A stretch of DNA of 64,000 nt. It comes from Diphasiastrum complanatum (Eukaryota > Streptophyta > Lycopodiopsida > Lycopodiales > Lycopodiaceae). A model generated the notes under the pieces. It had not been told where the DNA came from. It made no database searches and was given only the letters and a program-made list of their open reading frames with translations. The stretch is from assembly GCA_029204225.1 (NCBI GenBank), contig CM055106.1:14818393-14882392 (forward strand). The letters are read 5' to 3'. The number at the start of each line of letters is the position of its first letter. Position 1 is the stretch's first letter. This document shows, in pieces, positions 9,669 to 20,875 of this stretch. The position numbers were made by a program, and so were the translations under genes.

Positions 9669-10793
9669 CTATTTTTGACGCTCGATTAATTTTGTATCAA
9701 TAACTTTAGTTTTTTGTAACCGAGGTTTTTGTTGTTTTTGAGTGGGTGGTGTTGGTGCCTCACTTAGCAGATCGTCGTCGATTGCATCCCAGACTTCGTC
9801 TGGATACACATCCCATGTATATACTTTGGGTTTGGGCTTGTATGTTGGGGTGTTGGGTACCTTGGATGTCAGTTGGACGTGAGCCAATGGTCCTGGTGTC
9901 GTTATCTCCGTAGGAATTGTTTTTGGCAGATAAGATTGTGCATCTAGATATAGGAGTACATGTTCATCCGTCATGTCTACATCATCCATGGAAAGGATAC
10001 CTTCTTCCGAAACATGGGCGGTAAAGACACTAGGTTCTCCTGGGCACCACGCTATAGGAATCGGATCAATCATCATAAGTGGGATGGTGGGTGTGTCAAT
10101 GTTTGTAGAAGATGGGAGAATATCCACATCTGCTGCAGCAGTTTCGATACAACATCGATTGGAATCAATACAGTCCACAGTGGCTAGTGCGTGACCACAA
10201 TTGATTATGTCCGTGGACCTCGTATGGTGACCTTTTGGTTGGATCAGGATGCTATCTGATTCGTCAAATGTTGTGGATGACCAATCATTGTATACCTTGG
10301 CGGGCTTGAGATGGCCTGTTGAGTCAACCGTGACTCGTTTATCGTGGTTACCAAATGTAATTTTGCTTTGTTTCCAATCTTGGACAACACCTGCTATTTG
10401 GAGCCAGGGTGTACCAAGAAGGAGTTTATATGTATTGTTATCTTCTAGTAAATCTAAGATGACACAATCTAACACAAATTTGACACCTACTATACGAACT
10501 TTTATATTTGATAAATGACCAGCAAGGTCAGTAACTCGTTGATCAGCCATGCGAAGTTTATATCGTGGTTGATCGAGGGTATGAAAGCCCCATGACTTTG
10601 CTAATGACAAAGCCATGATATTAACGCCTGATCCACTATCTAGGATAATGAATACTGCGGGATAGTCTTTATAGGACAAAGGTAGGGTGATGCTAGTCCC
10701 CTTAGCAACACCTATATTCAATAGATTCATAGGAATCTGGGAAATTTCAGAAATCTCTTCTGTTTCGCGCTGTTCATCGGGAATAGTAGGCAT
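9669..10793 (-). CDS. K retropepsin-like aspartic protease, 374-codon open segment
   Basis: This segment of the gag-pol polyprotein contains the retropepsin active site FIILDSGSGVNIM near residues 50-62, followed by LLLGTPWL near 125-132, which matches the flap/second-loop region of gypsy proteases. The C-terminal two thirds are an acidic, threonine/proline-rich linker. TAG codons bound it on both sides in the same frame (10794-10796 and 9669-9671), and both are followed directly by ATG, so it is a fragment of one long frame rather than an independent gene. The protease would cleave Gag and Pol inside virus-like particles. Confidence 0.7.
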   Translation of the reverse strand: MPTIPDEQRETEEISEISQIPMNLLNIGVAKGTSITLPLSYKDYPAVFIILDSGSGVNIMALSLAKSWGFHTLDQPRYKLRMADQRVTDLAGHLSNIKVRIVGVKFVLDCVILDLLEDNNTYKLLLGTPWLQIAGVVQDWKQSKITFGNHDKRVTVDSTGHLKPAKVYNDWSSTTFDESDSILIQPKGHHTRSTDIINCGHALATVDCIDSNRCCIETAAADVDILPSSTNIDTPTIPLMMIDPIPIAWCPGEPSVFTAHVSEEGILSMDDVDMTDEHVLLYLDAQSYLPKTIPTEITTPGPLAHVQLTSKVPNTPTYKPKPKVYTWDVYPDEVWDAIDDDLLSEAPTPPTQKQQKPRLQKTKVIDTKLIERQK

Positions 10794-10796
10794 CTA

Positions 10797-13000
10797 AAAA
10801 TTTTGATGAATATAACATTGAAGCCCAGTGAAGGATTTTATTGTGGTATGAAACGACATGGTGAGTTGAGCTTGCAAGAGGTCAGAAAATACTTCAAGTC
10901 CTTGTAGGGATTGCTCCTTTTTGGGGATATGAGCTGAGAACAAACCTTCTGTATGTTCTTCCTCTCGCAAAAACTCATCTTGAAACTCATTGTATTGTCG
11001 TTATTCCACCTTTGGATCTGGGTAATCTTTTGGTAATGTGGAAGCCGTCAAATTGCTTCCCCGGGGGTTAGCTGATTTGACATTATTTTGCTGTTGTTCT
11101 TTTTGTTGGCGTTGTGCTCTAGTGAGAGCTCTAACAGGTTCGGATGAGATATGATGTGCTAGAATAATCTTGTTAGGTTGTTTAGGACAATCCTTGAAAC
11201 TGTGTTTACAGACACAGTCGGGACATTCCACATGGTATTGGTTTTTAACTTTACAGTCAGTCATGAAATGTCTTGTTTCACCACAAATAAAGCAGCGGTT
11301 GCTCATTGGGTCTGTGGCAATAGCATAACCATCTTGTATGGCTAGCTGTGCCAGATTTTCTGGTGGTGTTGAATACTCATCTCGTTTGCACAAGCATGAG
11401 TTGTCAGTTTGATAATGTTGAGAACTAGCAGATGGAAGTGTTGTATCTTGATGATAGGACTGATCGTATGAGTTTTCAACAAGATGTGTTTGTGTAGACT
11501 CTCGAGGATTTCTATGTTTTTGTGGTCCTAGATCTGGTTGTCCTCTTGGAGGTGGTCCTAAGAGTGCAAGCTGTTGTTGGGGTTCATGTTGAGGTTGTCT
11601 AGGCAACTCTTGTATATGGACTTGGTTGTTTCGTGGATGGTAATGCGTGTGTTGGTTTTGTGAAACAAACGGTTGTCAAGGAGGTTGAGTATGTTCTCCT
11701 GACTAGTTGAGAGGCTGATTCCTCGAGTTATAATAGCAATAAAGAGAGGTATGCCCCATAAAGTCGCAGATCTCACATTTGATCAAGGAAGTATCTGGGA
11801 CCGGTTGGTATGAAGTGCACTCATTGCCAGTGTGTGCACCTCGATAGTGAGGGCACCACGTGTTCTCTCGTCTATGATGGATTTGGCCAGTGGGTAACTG
11901 ACCCGGCATCGAACTCTGGATAGACTTAAGAGTGTTTTGAAACTCTTTCGTGAGTTTCTCCATTTGTTGTTGGTGTTGCTGATTAAGCAACTCCATCTAT
12001 GTTTTCCACAACTGTTCTCGCGTTTCGTCGTTTGGTCAAGCTTCTTGGACAGCACGATGTGCTCTCCATTCACGTGGTTCATCGACATCAGAGCCCTCAT
12101 CTTCCTCTCAAATGGCATCAGACATGGCTTGTTTCAATGATGTATATTCATCATTGGAACAAAGTTCACATCTTATCCATCGTGGGAGTCCAACAAGGAA
12201 CCAAATTATGAGCATGGACTCAGTGGGTTGTTCTTGTATCTGACTTTTTAATCTTTTAAATCGTTCAATATAGTCACGTACTTTCTCGTCTTTTATCATT
12301 TTGATGTTACTTAGCTTGACAAAAGGACTTTCTATCAAGCGAAATGGCTTGAAGCATTTGATAAAGGCCTCCTTCAAGAGTGACCAGTCACATTTATCTT
12401 CACGATCAAGGTTAAAAAAACAATCTCATGCGCGATCGATCATGGTCATCGAAAAGAGTTGTACCATGGCTTCCGGTGATGTCTCTCCATAGACGTCACA
12501 TGCGTTCTCAAAGACTTGAAAAAATCTTTGAGGATCAATGTTACCATCGTACTTAGGTAAATCTAGCTTTGGGGTACGTTTTTAAGTACGTGAAACATTA
12601 TTTGCAAAAGCTCCGTTTAAGTGAGCTTGTGCATGTGAAGATTCGACAGCATGAAAATGTGGTCGTTCACACATGGAGCTTCATAACGCATGGGTTCCCA
12701 TTTGTCGAATGGGTTGGTGGATGGCTCTTGGACTTGGGATTTCATTTGGAAATTTCTGTTAAATCGAGCTTGTTCGATGGATGGGGAGACCATCTCTGGT
12801 GGATAGTCCTCCGTAGAATGCAGATCATAAGGGAGATCCATAACAACTTGTAGAGTATCGTAGGATTGTATAAATTGGTGAATGTATTTTCTACGGTTGG
12901 ATGCGGTTCTCACGGTTGGATGCAGTTCCCACGGTGCAAAATTTGTATATGGATTGGACGGTCTGAGGATCGGTTGAGATTGAGAGTATCCATGGGTCAA
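10797..13000 (-). pseudogene. K gag
   Basis: The N-terminal part (13000-12617) is an unfamiliar polar leader. After frame changes, 12560-12110 encodes a gypsy-type capsid domain (FKPFRLIESPFVKL, DYIERFKRL). 11996-11703 is helical and Q-rich. 11606-11001 has a CCHC knuckle, CFICGETRHFMTDC. From 12377 to 10797 everything lies in one frame, the same as the protease, broken only by stop codons. All of those stops could arise by a single C-to-T change from CAG, CAA or CGA. Gag forms the particle and packages RNA. Confidence 0.75.
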
Positions 13001-13005
13001 AAACT

Positions 13006-13480
13006 GACGCGAGGGCGTCGGTCAAGATCTGACGTGAGGTCGTCGGTCGAGATTTGACATGATGTCGTCGGTTGAGTTTTGATGCTAGGTCATCGGTTGA
13101 GTTCTGACGCAAGGTCATCGGTTGAGTTCTGACGCGAGGTCGTCGGTTGAGTTCTGACACTAGGTCGTTGGTTGAGTTCTGACACTAGGCCGTCGGTTGA
13201 GTTTGGGACGGAGGCTGTCGGTCGAGATGTCAATAGACGGTGTCGGTTGAGATCTGACTGTGGCCTCCGGTTGAGATCAGGACTGAAGGGTCCGGTCGAG
13301 ATCTAACTGAAGACTTCAGTCAAGATGCGAAGGAGCGCTTTGGCTGAGATTAGGGCTAAAGGGTCCGGTTGAGATTTGAAGATTTCCTTTGGTCGAGATG
13401 GCAAAGAGGTCTTCCGTTGAAATCTGGACGTATGGCTCCGGTCGAAATTTGAACAATAAACATCGGTTGAGGTGAAACTT
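13006..13480. repeat. 25-bp minisatellite in K leader
   Basis: Units like GACGCGAGGTCGTCGGTTGAG plus four bases recur exactly every 25 bases from 13006 to about 13205. They then degenerate but remain recognisable (GGTCGAGAT, GGTTGAGAT) to about 13480. The array lies between the primer site and gag, in the untranslated leader. Confidence 0.85.
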
Positions 13481-13721
13481 AGGACATGTCAAGATATTGA
13501 AGTAGTGGCTCAGTCGAGAGGTAGTAGATAGCGGTCCGGTCCAGACTTGAGTCGTGGAGCTTGGCTTGGTAAGGATTGTGAGACCCTGGTTGAGAAATGA
13601 GCGGCACGTCGGTCAGGACCGAAGTGGGGGGCTCTATAATGAATGTGTAACAGATCTGAAGGCGATTGTTTTGCAACACATATGAAAGAGATATGGCTTG
13701 GTTTAACGTTTGTGTAGCTGT

Positions 13722-13733
13722 GGAATGGCGCCA
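13722..13733 (-). other. K primer-binding site (tRNA-Asp type)
   Basis: The minus strand reads TGGCGCCATTCC two bases after the 5' LTR end. TGGCGCC is the start of the tRNA-Asp-complementary site used by many plant gypsy elements. The remainder diverges. Confidence 0.65.
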
Positions 13734-13735
13734 AA

Positions 13736-14722
13736 TGTTCACAGATTCTTTGAATCTGTGAACACGGTTCTTGTGTTTTCTTTATTTCTTATTTAGTTAC
13801 GGTTCTTTATGGTTTTTCTTCTTATTAGAATAGTTACAAGCAGAAGCGTTACTCCGATTTCAACATGGAATTCCTAGCCTGTCAGTGGGAGACACAGTTC
13901 CGATGCTCAGCTACATGCAGAAACCAACCATGTAACCATCTTTAGCTCAAGAGGATCAATGTTTTGGAACAGGGAGCAGATCTACCACTATCTACTGAAT
14001 CAAAAATCAATCAAGAACAAGAACAAACAAAAACTGGAAAGTAAGAGAGTATGCAAGATCTACGCCACTATTCCAGCCTATTTAGTTTACTTGAATGCTG
14101 ATTTCTACCTTATTCCATAAACAAGAAGTGAATTCTAATCCACAACTAAGCAAGAAACTAGAAACAAGAAACTAGTTAATCCACAATGCAAGGAATTCAA
14201 GCATGCTCATAGAAATTTCACTCAAGAACATTGCCATGAACAAGGAGCTTAGCAATCATCAAGAACTCATGAAGGATCCTCTTTATTTGCTCAAGAGAAC
14301 TTGACAATACATTCAAAGCTCCCTCACAAGAGAGGGGAGCCCTTAAATTAGTAAGAAGGGTGCCCATGTGGAGCCCAAGTGGCAATTTCACCAAATTAGA
14401 AATTACATGTGGAATTTGACCTTCCACTAAAGGTCACCATCAAAAGGTGGCTCACTCTAACTAATTTAAGGGAGGTCTATATTTATTTACAAAGCCTAGG
14501 AAATATGACTAGCTCCTACATGGTCATTCCTTTTTTGGGATACACCATGTAGGCTTACATAGATAACTCACTGTCTTCCTAGCTAGTACTTCCTCGGCTC
14601 TCATGCTCGGCTCTCAGCTTCTTCTGCTCTCCTCCTTCTGAGACCTCCTCGGTCATGGGTGAGAGATAACTTGTGTCTTCAGCTTGGCTCGGCATCTAGG
14701 GATTCTCTAGAATCTGCTAACA
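13736..14722 (-). repeat. K 5' LTR
   Basis: It matches 3304-4389 with TG...CA ends. On the minus strand it should hold the promoter; an AAATAAATATAG stretch near 14475 is a candidate TATA region. It is about 100 bases shorter than the 3' LTR because of one indel. Confidence 0.9.
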
Positions 14723-14727
14723 ACAAA
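14723..14727. repeat. target-site duplication of K, right copy
   Basis: ACAAA, identical to 3299-3303. Confidence 0.85.
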
Positions 14728-14908
14728 GACTCAAAAAATACTGACTCAAAAAATATAGAATTTTTTGAGTCGATCCGGTATCAAATAATTCTAGAAAAAA
14801 TTGATTCTCAATTTTTCGATCCTCTGTTCAAAAATTTGAACCTTCTGTTTCTAGCTTTTCAGGATGCTCATTATTGAATGGATTCGAACTGAGCATCGAA
14901 TTTAAACA
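14728..14908 (-). repeat. copia-1 3' LTR, proximal part
   Basis: On the minus strand it begins TGTTTAAATTCG right after a purine tract, ATTAAGGGGGAG (14909-14920). It continues across the K insertion into 3303-2926, for a total of about 560 bases. Confidence 0.65.
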
Positions 14909-14920
14909 CTCCCCCTTAAT

Positions 14921-15533
<613 letters not shown>

Positions 15534-15540
<7 letters not shown>

Positions 15541-16700
15541 GTTTGGTTGCCTGGATGTATTTCATGACCTTGGTGAGTGCTTTCCAATGGGTTAGACCTG
15601 GATTCGAACCTGGATTCGATAGGAACTGGCTTAGTGAATTGATTGAATATGCAATGTTGCGTGGAGTGCATTGCATACATCAATGAGCCAATGATGGAGT
15701 GAAACAGATATTGCTTCATCTCCTCTTTTTCTGTCTCAGTTTGAGGAGATTGTTCCTTTGACAACTTCAATCCAGGGTCGAGTGAAAAGAGACTTGGTTT
15801 GCAGTTGGCCATTCCATACTTTCCAGCACATTTGTGAGATATCTTTGTTGGCTGATGATCAGACGGCTGGATCAAATTCGAAAAATTTTGATTTCAAGAA
15901 AGTAGTGGGCTGGACCCATATCAGTCATTTTGTACTCCTTGGTCAGTATGCATTTCGTTTTCTTCATCAGATTCAGATCGTTACTAAATAATTGTGTATC
16001 ATCTGCATAGAGATTGATGATGATGAAAAAATTCAATACAGACTTGAAGTAGACATTCGAGTCTGCTGAGTTTAGAATGAAACCATTCTCAATAAAGAAT
16101 GTAGTTATTTTCTGAAACCAGGCCCTGGGTGACTGTTTCAGCCCATAGAGTTCCTTGTGAATTTTGTGGACAAGGTGTTGCTTTCCGCTCAACTCATCCT
16201 TTTGGTTGTGACATAAAGATTTCTTCTTCAATGGTCCCGTTGAGGAAAGCGGTCTGGACATCCATTTGATGGACTTTGAGATCTGCTATAGCTACAAAGG
16301 AGAATAGCAAACTGATCAAAGCATGCTTGACAATTGGGTTAAAGGTCTCAGAATAATCCAAATCTAGAAACTGAGAATAGCCTTTGGTGACCAGCCTGGC
16401 TCTGAATCGATTCAACCTTCCTTCAGCATCATACTTCGCCTTGAATATCCATTTGCATGGAATCAGATTTCTTCCCTTTGGCAGTTCAGTGACTGTCCAC
16501 GTTTGATTCTCTATCAGAGAATCGAATTCATTTTCCATTGCTGCTTTCCATTGATCAGCATCAGGTGTAGACATCGCCTCCAAAATTGTATTTGTTTTGC
16601 ACGAAGTAGCAGGCTGCATCGTCCATAAATTTGGATGGAGGTTGTCTCGGTCGATTTGATCTTCTTGGCTAAATTTTGACCCCCTACTGTTCAGGCTCAT
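15534..16700 (-). pseudogene. copia-1 reverse transcriptase
   Basis: 16700-16194 carries WKAAMENEFDSLIENQTW, CKWIFKAKYDAEG and QMDVQTAFLNGTIEEEIFM. 16261-15872 carries ELYGLKQSPRAWFQK and LYADDTQLF (YADD where YVDD is usual). 15875-15534 carries a P-S-L-F and IIGSLMYAM segment. Two frame changes separate the pieces. This is clear Ty1/copia RT order and the copy is inactive. Confidence 0.8.
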
Positions 16701-16749
16701 TTTTCAAGTTTGTATCGATTTCCTGATTTTTAATCCTAGAGCCTTATTC

Positions 16750-17647
16750 GATACTTGGATCGAAAATTTCTTCGATATCTAGATCGAAATTTTTTTTGAG
16801 CTTTCCCTTGTGGTTGATAAATCAATCTTCCACAAAAATGACATCTCTACTCATGAATGGTTTCTCTGTTGTAGAGCTTGTATGCCTTGTGATCTGGGGG
16901 CATCCAGCTTCTTTTTGAGATATTCATGGATCTGAGCATAAGCAATGCAACCAAACAATCTGACATTCTTGAGTGATGATTTCGATCCTATCCACACCTC
17001 ATAAGGTATCTTGTCATTCAAGGCTTTGGTGATGGATCAATTTTGTAGATAGGCGGCTGTTGAAACAGCTTCTGTCCAAAATTTCTTCGGAAGAGAGGCA
17101 TGGGCCAGCATGCTCTTGGAACTTTCGATAAGTGTCTGATTCTTCCATTCAGCTATACTATTGGATTGAGGTGAGTAGCTCATTGTGAATTGTTGATGTA
17201 TTTCGTTGGCCTTGTAGAACTCCTTAAATTTGGTGGAGATGAATTCTCCCCCTCCATCTGTACGTAAAGCTTTGATCTTCTTCTGGGTCTGATTTTCTGC
17301 AGATGCCTTGAATTGTGTGAAAAACTTGAATGCCTCTTATTTGTTCTTCTAAAAATAGGTTGCAGTCCTTCGAGAGAAGTCATCGATGAAGGCCAGGAGG
17401 TATAGAGCTCCCCCTTTGAAAGCAGTATGCACGGGCCATAAACGTCGCTATGTACAAGATCTAGCAGGCCTTTTGAAGTATGAACTGAGTAAAAAATGAA
17501 AGGACTTCTAGCATGCTTGCTGATTATACAGGTTTCACATAGAAAAGTTGACTTCTTGACATAAGGCAGATCTTGTACTAGTTTTTGAGTCGACATTTGT
17601 TGAATACTATTGAAGTTCAAATGGCCTAATCTGAAATGCCAAAGCAT
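16750..17647 (-). pseudogene. copia-1 GAG-pre-integrase and integrase
   Basis: The start LWHFRLGHLNFNSIQQM followed by CETCIISKHARSPF is the copia pre-integrase zinc domain, and DLVHSDVYGP opens the core. Further downstream (about 17160-16860) only short fragments of the core and its C-terminal region can be followed through stops and frame changes. Confidence 0.7.
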
Positions 17648-17649
17648 AT

Positions 17650-17942
17650 CAAATGATTCGGAAGTTGCGGTGTGAAGAGCTTGACTGTAGGAAGAATAAC
17701 AATGGTTGAGTTTGTAGAGATTGCCACTTCTTCTCCTGAAAGCTAAAACTTTTCAAGATTTGTCAAGGATGGTGCAGCCGTTTGTATCAAATTCAACCCT
17801 CTGATCTGAATGGCGGTTTGATGGTGTGCTTGAGTGTGCGTCAAGTACAAGGTAGCTAGAATATGCATAATATCTTTTGGACACTCCAGACATTGTTGCA
17901 ATATATTTCTTTACTCCTATCACATTTGAGCTTAAGAGAGAG
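17650..17942 (-). pseudogene. copia-1 protease remnant
   Basis: A short minus-strand reading ahead of GAG-pre-integrase, with YLVLDAHSSTP where a DSGA-type active site would be expected and one stop. The assignment rests mainly on position. Confidence 0.35.
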
Positions 17943-18393
17943 TGTTAGAAATGAGTTTTAATCTAATTCATTTATGTCAACTCTAAATGTGATATTGTAA
18001 TTAGTGTACAGTTAATTAGATTTACTGTATTTGTTTGTTATCATGACGTGACCCACTATCGTCATATCAGTTGGACACTGATCTTGTAGATGGCTACTTG
18101 GGTTAGCTGAGTAGCTACATGTAGGAAAATTAGCCTGTACAGTGGATTTTGGTTTCGTTATGCTATACTCGAGGGCATGACTCGGGCTTGTCTGTTATTT
18201 AGGCCATACTGGGCCTTGTTTTAGTTTGGCAGGTGGAAGGCCAAAATTAGGACACCCGCCATTTCATGCAGTTGGTGTGTTTCCTATATGTACAGTTTTC
18301 TCTTTGTTGAACAAAGCTTTTTATTGTGCCATGTTTGAGAGGATTGATTGATGTGATTTACATATTGCACTAGATCCTAATAGGATTTTAACA
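17943..18393 (+). repeat. LTR-like sequence, possibly a solo LTR
   Basis: It begins TGTTAGAAATGAG after a purine run (AAGAGAGAG) and may end GGATTTTAACA, giving TGTTA/TAACA termini. CTATATGTACAG near 18287 resembles a promoter region. The flanking 5-mers do not match, and no second copy or primer site is seen. Orientation and ends are provisional. Confidence 0.4.
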
Positions 18394-18569
18394 GAATCAT
18401 ATGAGTAGAAAGATAAATAAATGAAGCACATTCACAAACAAAAGTAATCACTCAACATTCATTCAAAAATAGTATTGCAAGTAAATCAAAATACTTAGAT
18501 TATTGTTAAAATGTGCATACGAACAATCTACTCAAAAATGAGTGTGCTACAGTGCTCAATCTCTACAGA
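18394..18569. other. AT-rich spacer
   Basis: Lies between the LTR-like sequence and the B LTR. Nothing recognised. Confidence 0.3.
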
Positions 18570-19205
18570 TTTGTGTGTACTTTTCACATGTGTGAGGACT
18601 CACAAATCAATGTGATTGATCTTCTAAGGTGTGTGTGATTGCACATAGATCTATCACTCAATTGATGCAAACAATCTAGCTTGAAAATTTTTAAGACAAG
18701 AGCACACAAAACATGCATTTGTCATACACCATTCAACATTCACATTAAGAGGCGACTTTTGATGAAAGAAACTAAGTATGGAATTGGCTTCCTCTCAAGT
18801 AGAGAGAGAATACAAGTGGTTGCTCTAGAGTAGAGAGAGAATATAGAAAAAATTCTAAGTGTTTGAAGCTCTCTCACCAAACTCACATCAAATAACTAGT
18901 GTCAAAGTGAGCTCTTACAATCTCATAGAGTGGCTCAAGATCCAAGATAGGCGGGAATGAATATCAACCATTGGACCACTCTTACATTGATTGGACCATT
19001 TTGGTGCATCTCTTGCTATGATTGGTCTATGTGGTCAAATGACATTGTGAGGCGCATAGTCATTGGCCCTCTACTTAGTGTAAGCAACCTACACTATCTA
19101 ATCCAAGTCAAAATTTGGCCTAATCACTTATTTACAAACGTACAAGGGGTGGATTTGAAATAGAATCCCCAAAACTCAAGATAGATAGCTTTTACAATTT
19201 TCGCA
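18570..19205 (-). repeat. copia B 3' LTR
   Basis: On the minus strand it starts TGCGAAAATTG right after the purine tract AAGGAGGAG (19206-19214). Part of it is repeated at 24186-24489, and its far end resembles the LTRs of elements G and C. The left limit is estimated by that resemblance. Confidence 0.55.
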
Positions 19206-19277
19206 CTCCTCCTTAATAGATATCTATCTATATCAACATAAATCTTGAAATCAAGACAAGATTAGATCTAAACTTTG
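19206..19277 (-). pseudogene. copia B RNase H C-terminal tail and purine tract
   Basis: The sequence aligns by eye with the C-terminal tail of element C (NLGLISKSMLI, 50150-50185) followed by the purine tract. It is separated from the rest of B's RNase H (24012-24185) by the insertion of element A. Confidence 0.55.
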
Positions 19278-20137
19278 AATTGTAAAACATATCTATCATC
19301 TGTTGTTAATGTTTGGGGGATCCTACCCATGTAAATATTTTGTACATATCCAAGGTATGTGAATTGAGCACATATCCTTGTAGAATAGGATGAGTTTGGG
19401 TTAGGTAGATCAAATTCCAGTGACATGCATAAAGTCTAGTTGGTCTAGTATGATATGCAATAATGTTGAAAATGTCTAGTTTGACATGCATATAGAGATT
19501 CACATGGAATTGGTCAATTATGACCTTGTAGAAGCTTGAGCCACAATAAATGCATAATGTCCTAAGTTTCCATAGTGACATGCAAAGCATGCAATCACTC
19601 TAATGGACACATGCATGTAGATTTGTACATGGCTAGTTGAGAAATTGCCATTTGGAGAAAGTAGGTAGAAGTTAGGTGCAACTTGTGCATGCTAGCAGTT
19701 AGGTGTCAAGTTAATAGTTGTTTGCACTTGAATAGGTGTAGGATGTGCATTGAATGCAAGGAGTACCACGAATTTTGGCTCTCCTATATATGTACATATC
19801 ATTCTCATTCACGAAGTAATGAAGAACCAAAGTTTTGTAGCTATCTCATGCTTGGTTGGATCTAAATTATTTTTCTTGTTATCTCTCTAGCTTTCTCTCT
19901 CTAACGCGTGTTGAAGCTAATGCTAAAACACTGTAATCTTGTACTTTTAATCATTCTTTGATTCATTGCTATCATAGTCTATTGATTAGCATGCTAGATT
20001 GTGAATTAGCCTTATATTCTGAACTAGATCTTGTTGAACAATCTAGAATCATGGTACTGTGCCAATCACAAAGCTTAATCAAGATCAGTCACTCTTGTGG
20101 ACATTCCCCACACGTGTGAATTCTAGAATTTTCAACA
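19278..20137 (+). repeat. copia A 5' LTR
   Basis: It matches 23160-24011 and ends TTTTCAACA directly before the primer site. Its first bases (TGTTAAA in the other copy) are missing. Confidence 0.85.
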
Positions 20138-20150
20138 TGGTATCAGAGCC
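20138..20150 (+). other. copia A primer-binding site (tRNA-iMet)
   Basis: TGGTATCAGAGCC directly follows the LTR. This is the standard initiator-methionine tRNA site of plant LTR elements. Confidence 0.9.
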
Positions 20151-20875
20151 TCATTAAGCTTTGCATGCTAATTTCCCTGATAGTACAAGAAATTGAGAGA
20201 TAAACAAGCAAAAAAGCAGTTTTTCACCTTTTCTAACATTTCTCTGAAGTGTAATTGGATCAAATCGGACCTGAACTGAATTTTCAGAACTGAATTGAGG
20301 TAGTACGGAATTCTAGAATCTCGCATGTGTGAAAATCAGAGATTTTCAGTCCCTTTGTTTTCCATGCTGATAAATCCAAAGATAGTAGTGTTATAGCTTG
20401 ATGGAAAGCTTATGATATGTACTTTCCATAGAAATTGAAACCAAATCAATCTGAAGTGTCTAGCAAGAGTTATAAGCTCTTAAAGAGGATTAGGATAGGT
20501 CCAAAATCCGAGTGACAACATTTTGATTTGAATCAATTTTTACTTTGTTCTAAATTCATGGTTTTGAGCATCCTACACAAGAAACTAAAGATCAAGACCG
20601 AGTTTGAAGTAATTGAACACCCTTTGAGCCTTCTGAGTGTCAATAGTGTTTTATTTTGTTGCATTTCACATGTGCCAAAAGTAGGATTCAAACTAACCAA
20701 AGTGTCTCAATCCACTTTGTGTATCTGATCTAGTTAGATTGTCTTGTGGAATATTTGAGATCTGTCTCAAATACAGTTGCATGTGTTTCACATAGTAAGG
20801 TAGTACATTTTTTGAAAACACCTAAAGTGAAAGAGAGCAGCAACTCTAAGTCAGATAGGAATAAGCTCAAACATA
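20151..20875 (+). other. copia A leader
   Basis: About 725 bases between primer site and ORF. A plus-strand frame at 20528-20728 is short and unfamiliar. The gag N-terminus expected here is not visible. Confidence 0.5.

Larger units (their letters stand above)
3304..14722 (-). mobile_element. Ty3/gypsy LTR retrotransposon K
   Basis: An 11.4-kb element read on the minus strand: 5' LTR 14722-13736, tRNA-Asp-type primer site, leader with a 25-bp minisatellite, gag, protease, RT, RNase H, integrase zinc-binding domain, an ORF3 block, a purine-rich tract and 3' LTR 4389-3304. A 5-bp duplication, ACAAA, flanks it exactly. It is inserted in the 3' LTR of copia-1. The integrase catalytic core (D,D-35-E) is not visible: after the HHCC domain the sequence runs into the unfamiliar ORF3. 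The genes contain stops and frameshifts, so the copy is dead now. The clean target duplication shows that it integrated through an active integrase, its own or one supplied in trans. Confidence 0.9.

Noticed and set aside
9960-10194. Two overlapping plus-strand ORFs of 73-75 codons
   Set aside because: Antisense to the continuous protease frame of K.
13006-13480. Possible CRISPR array
   Set aside because: Units are directly adjacent 25-mers with no unique spacers, and the context is a plant retroelement leader. It is a minisatellite.
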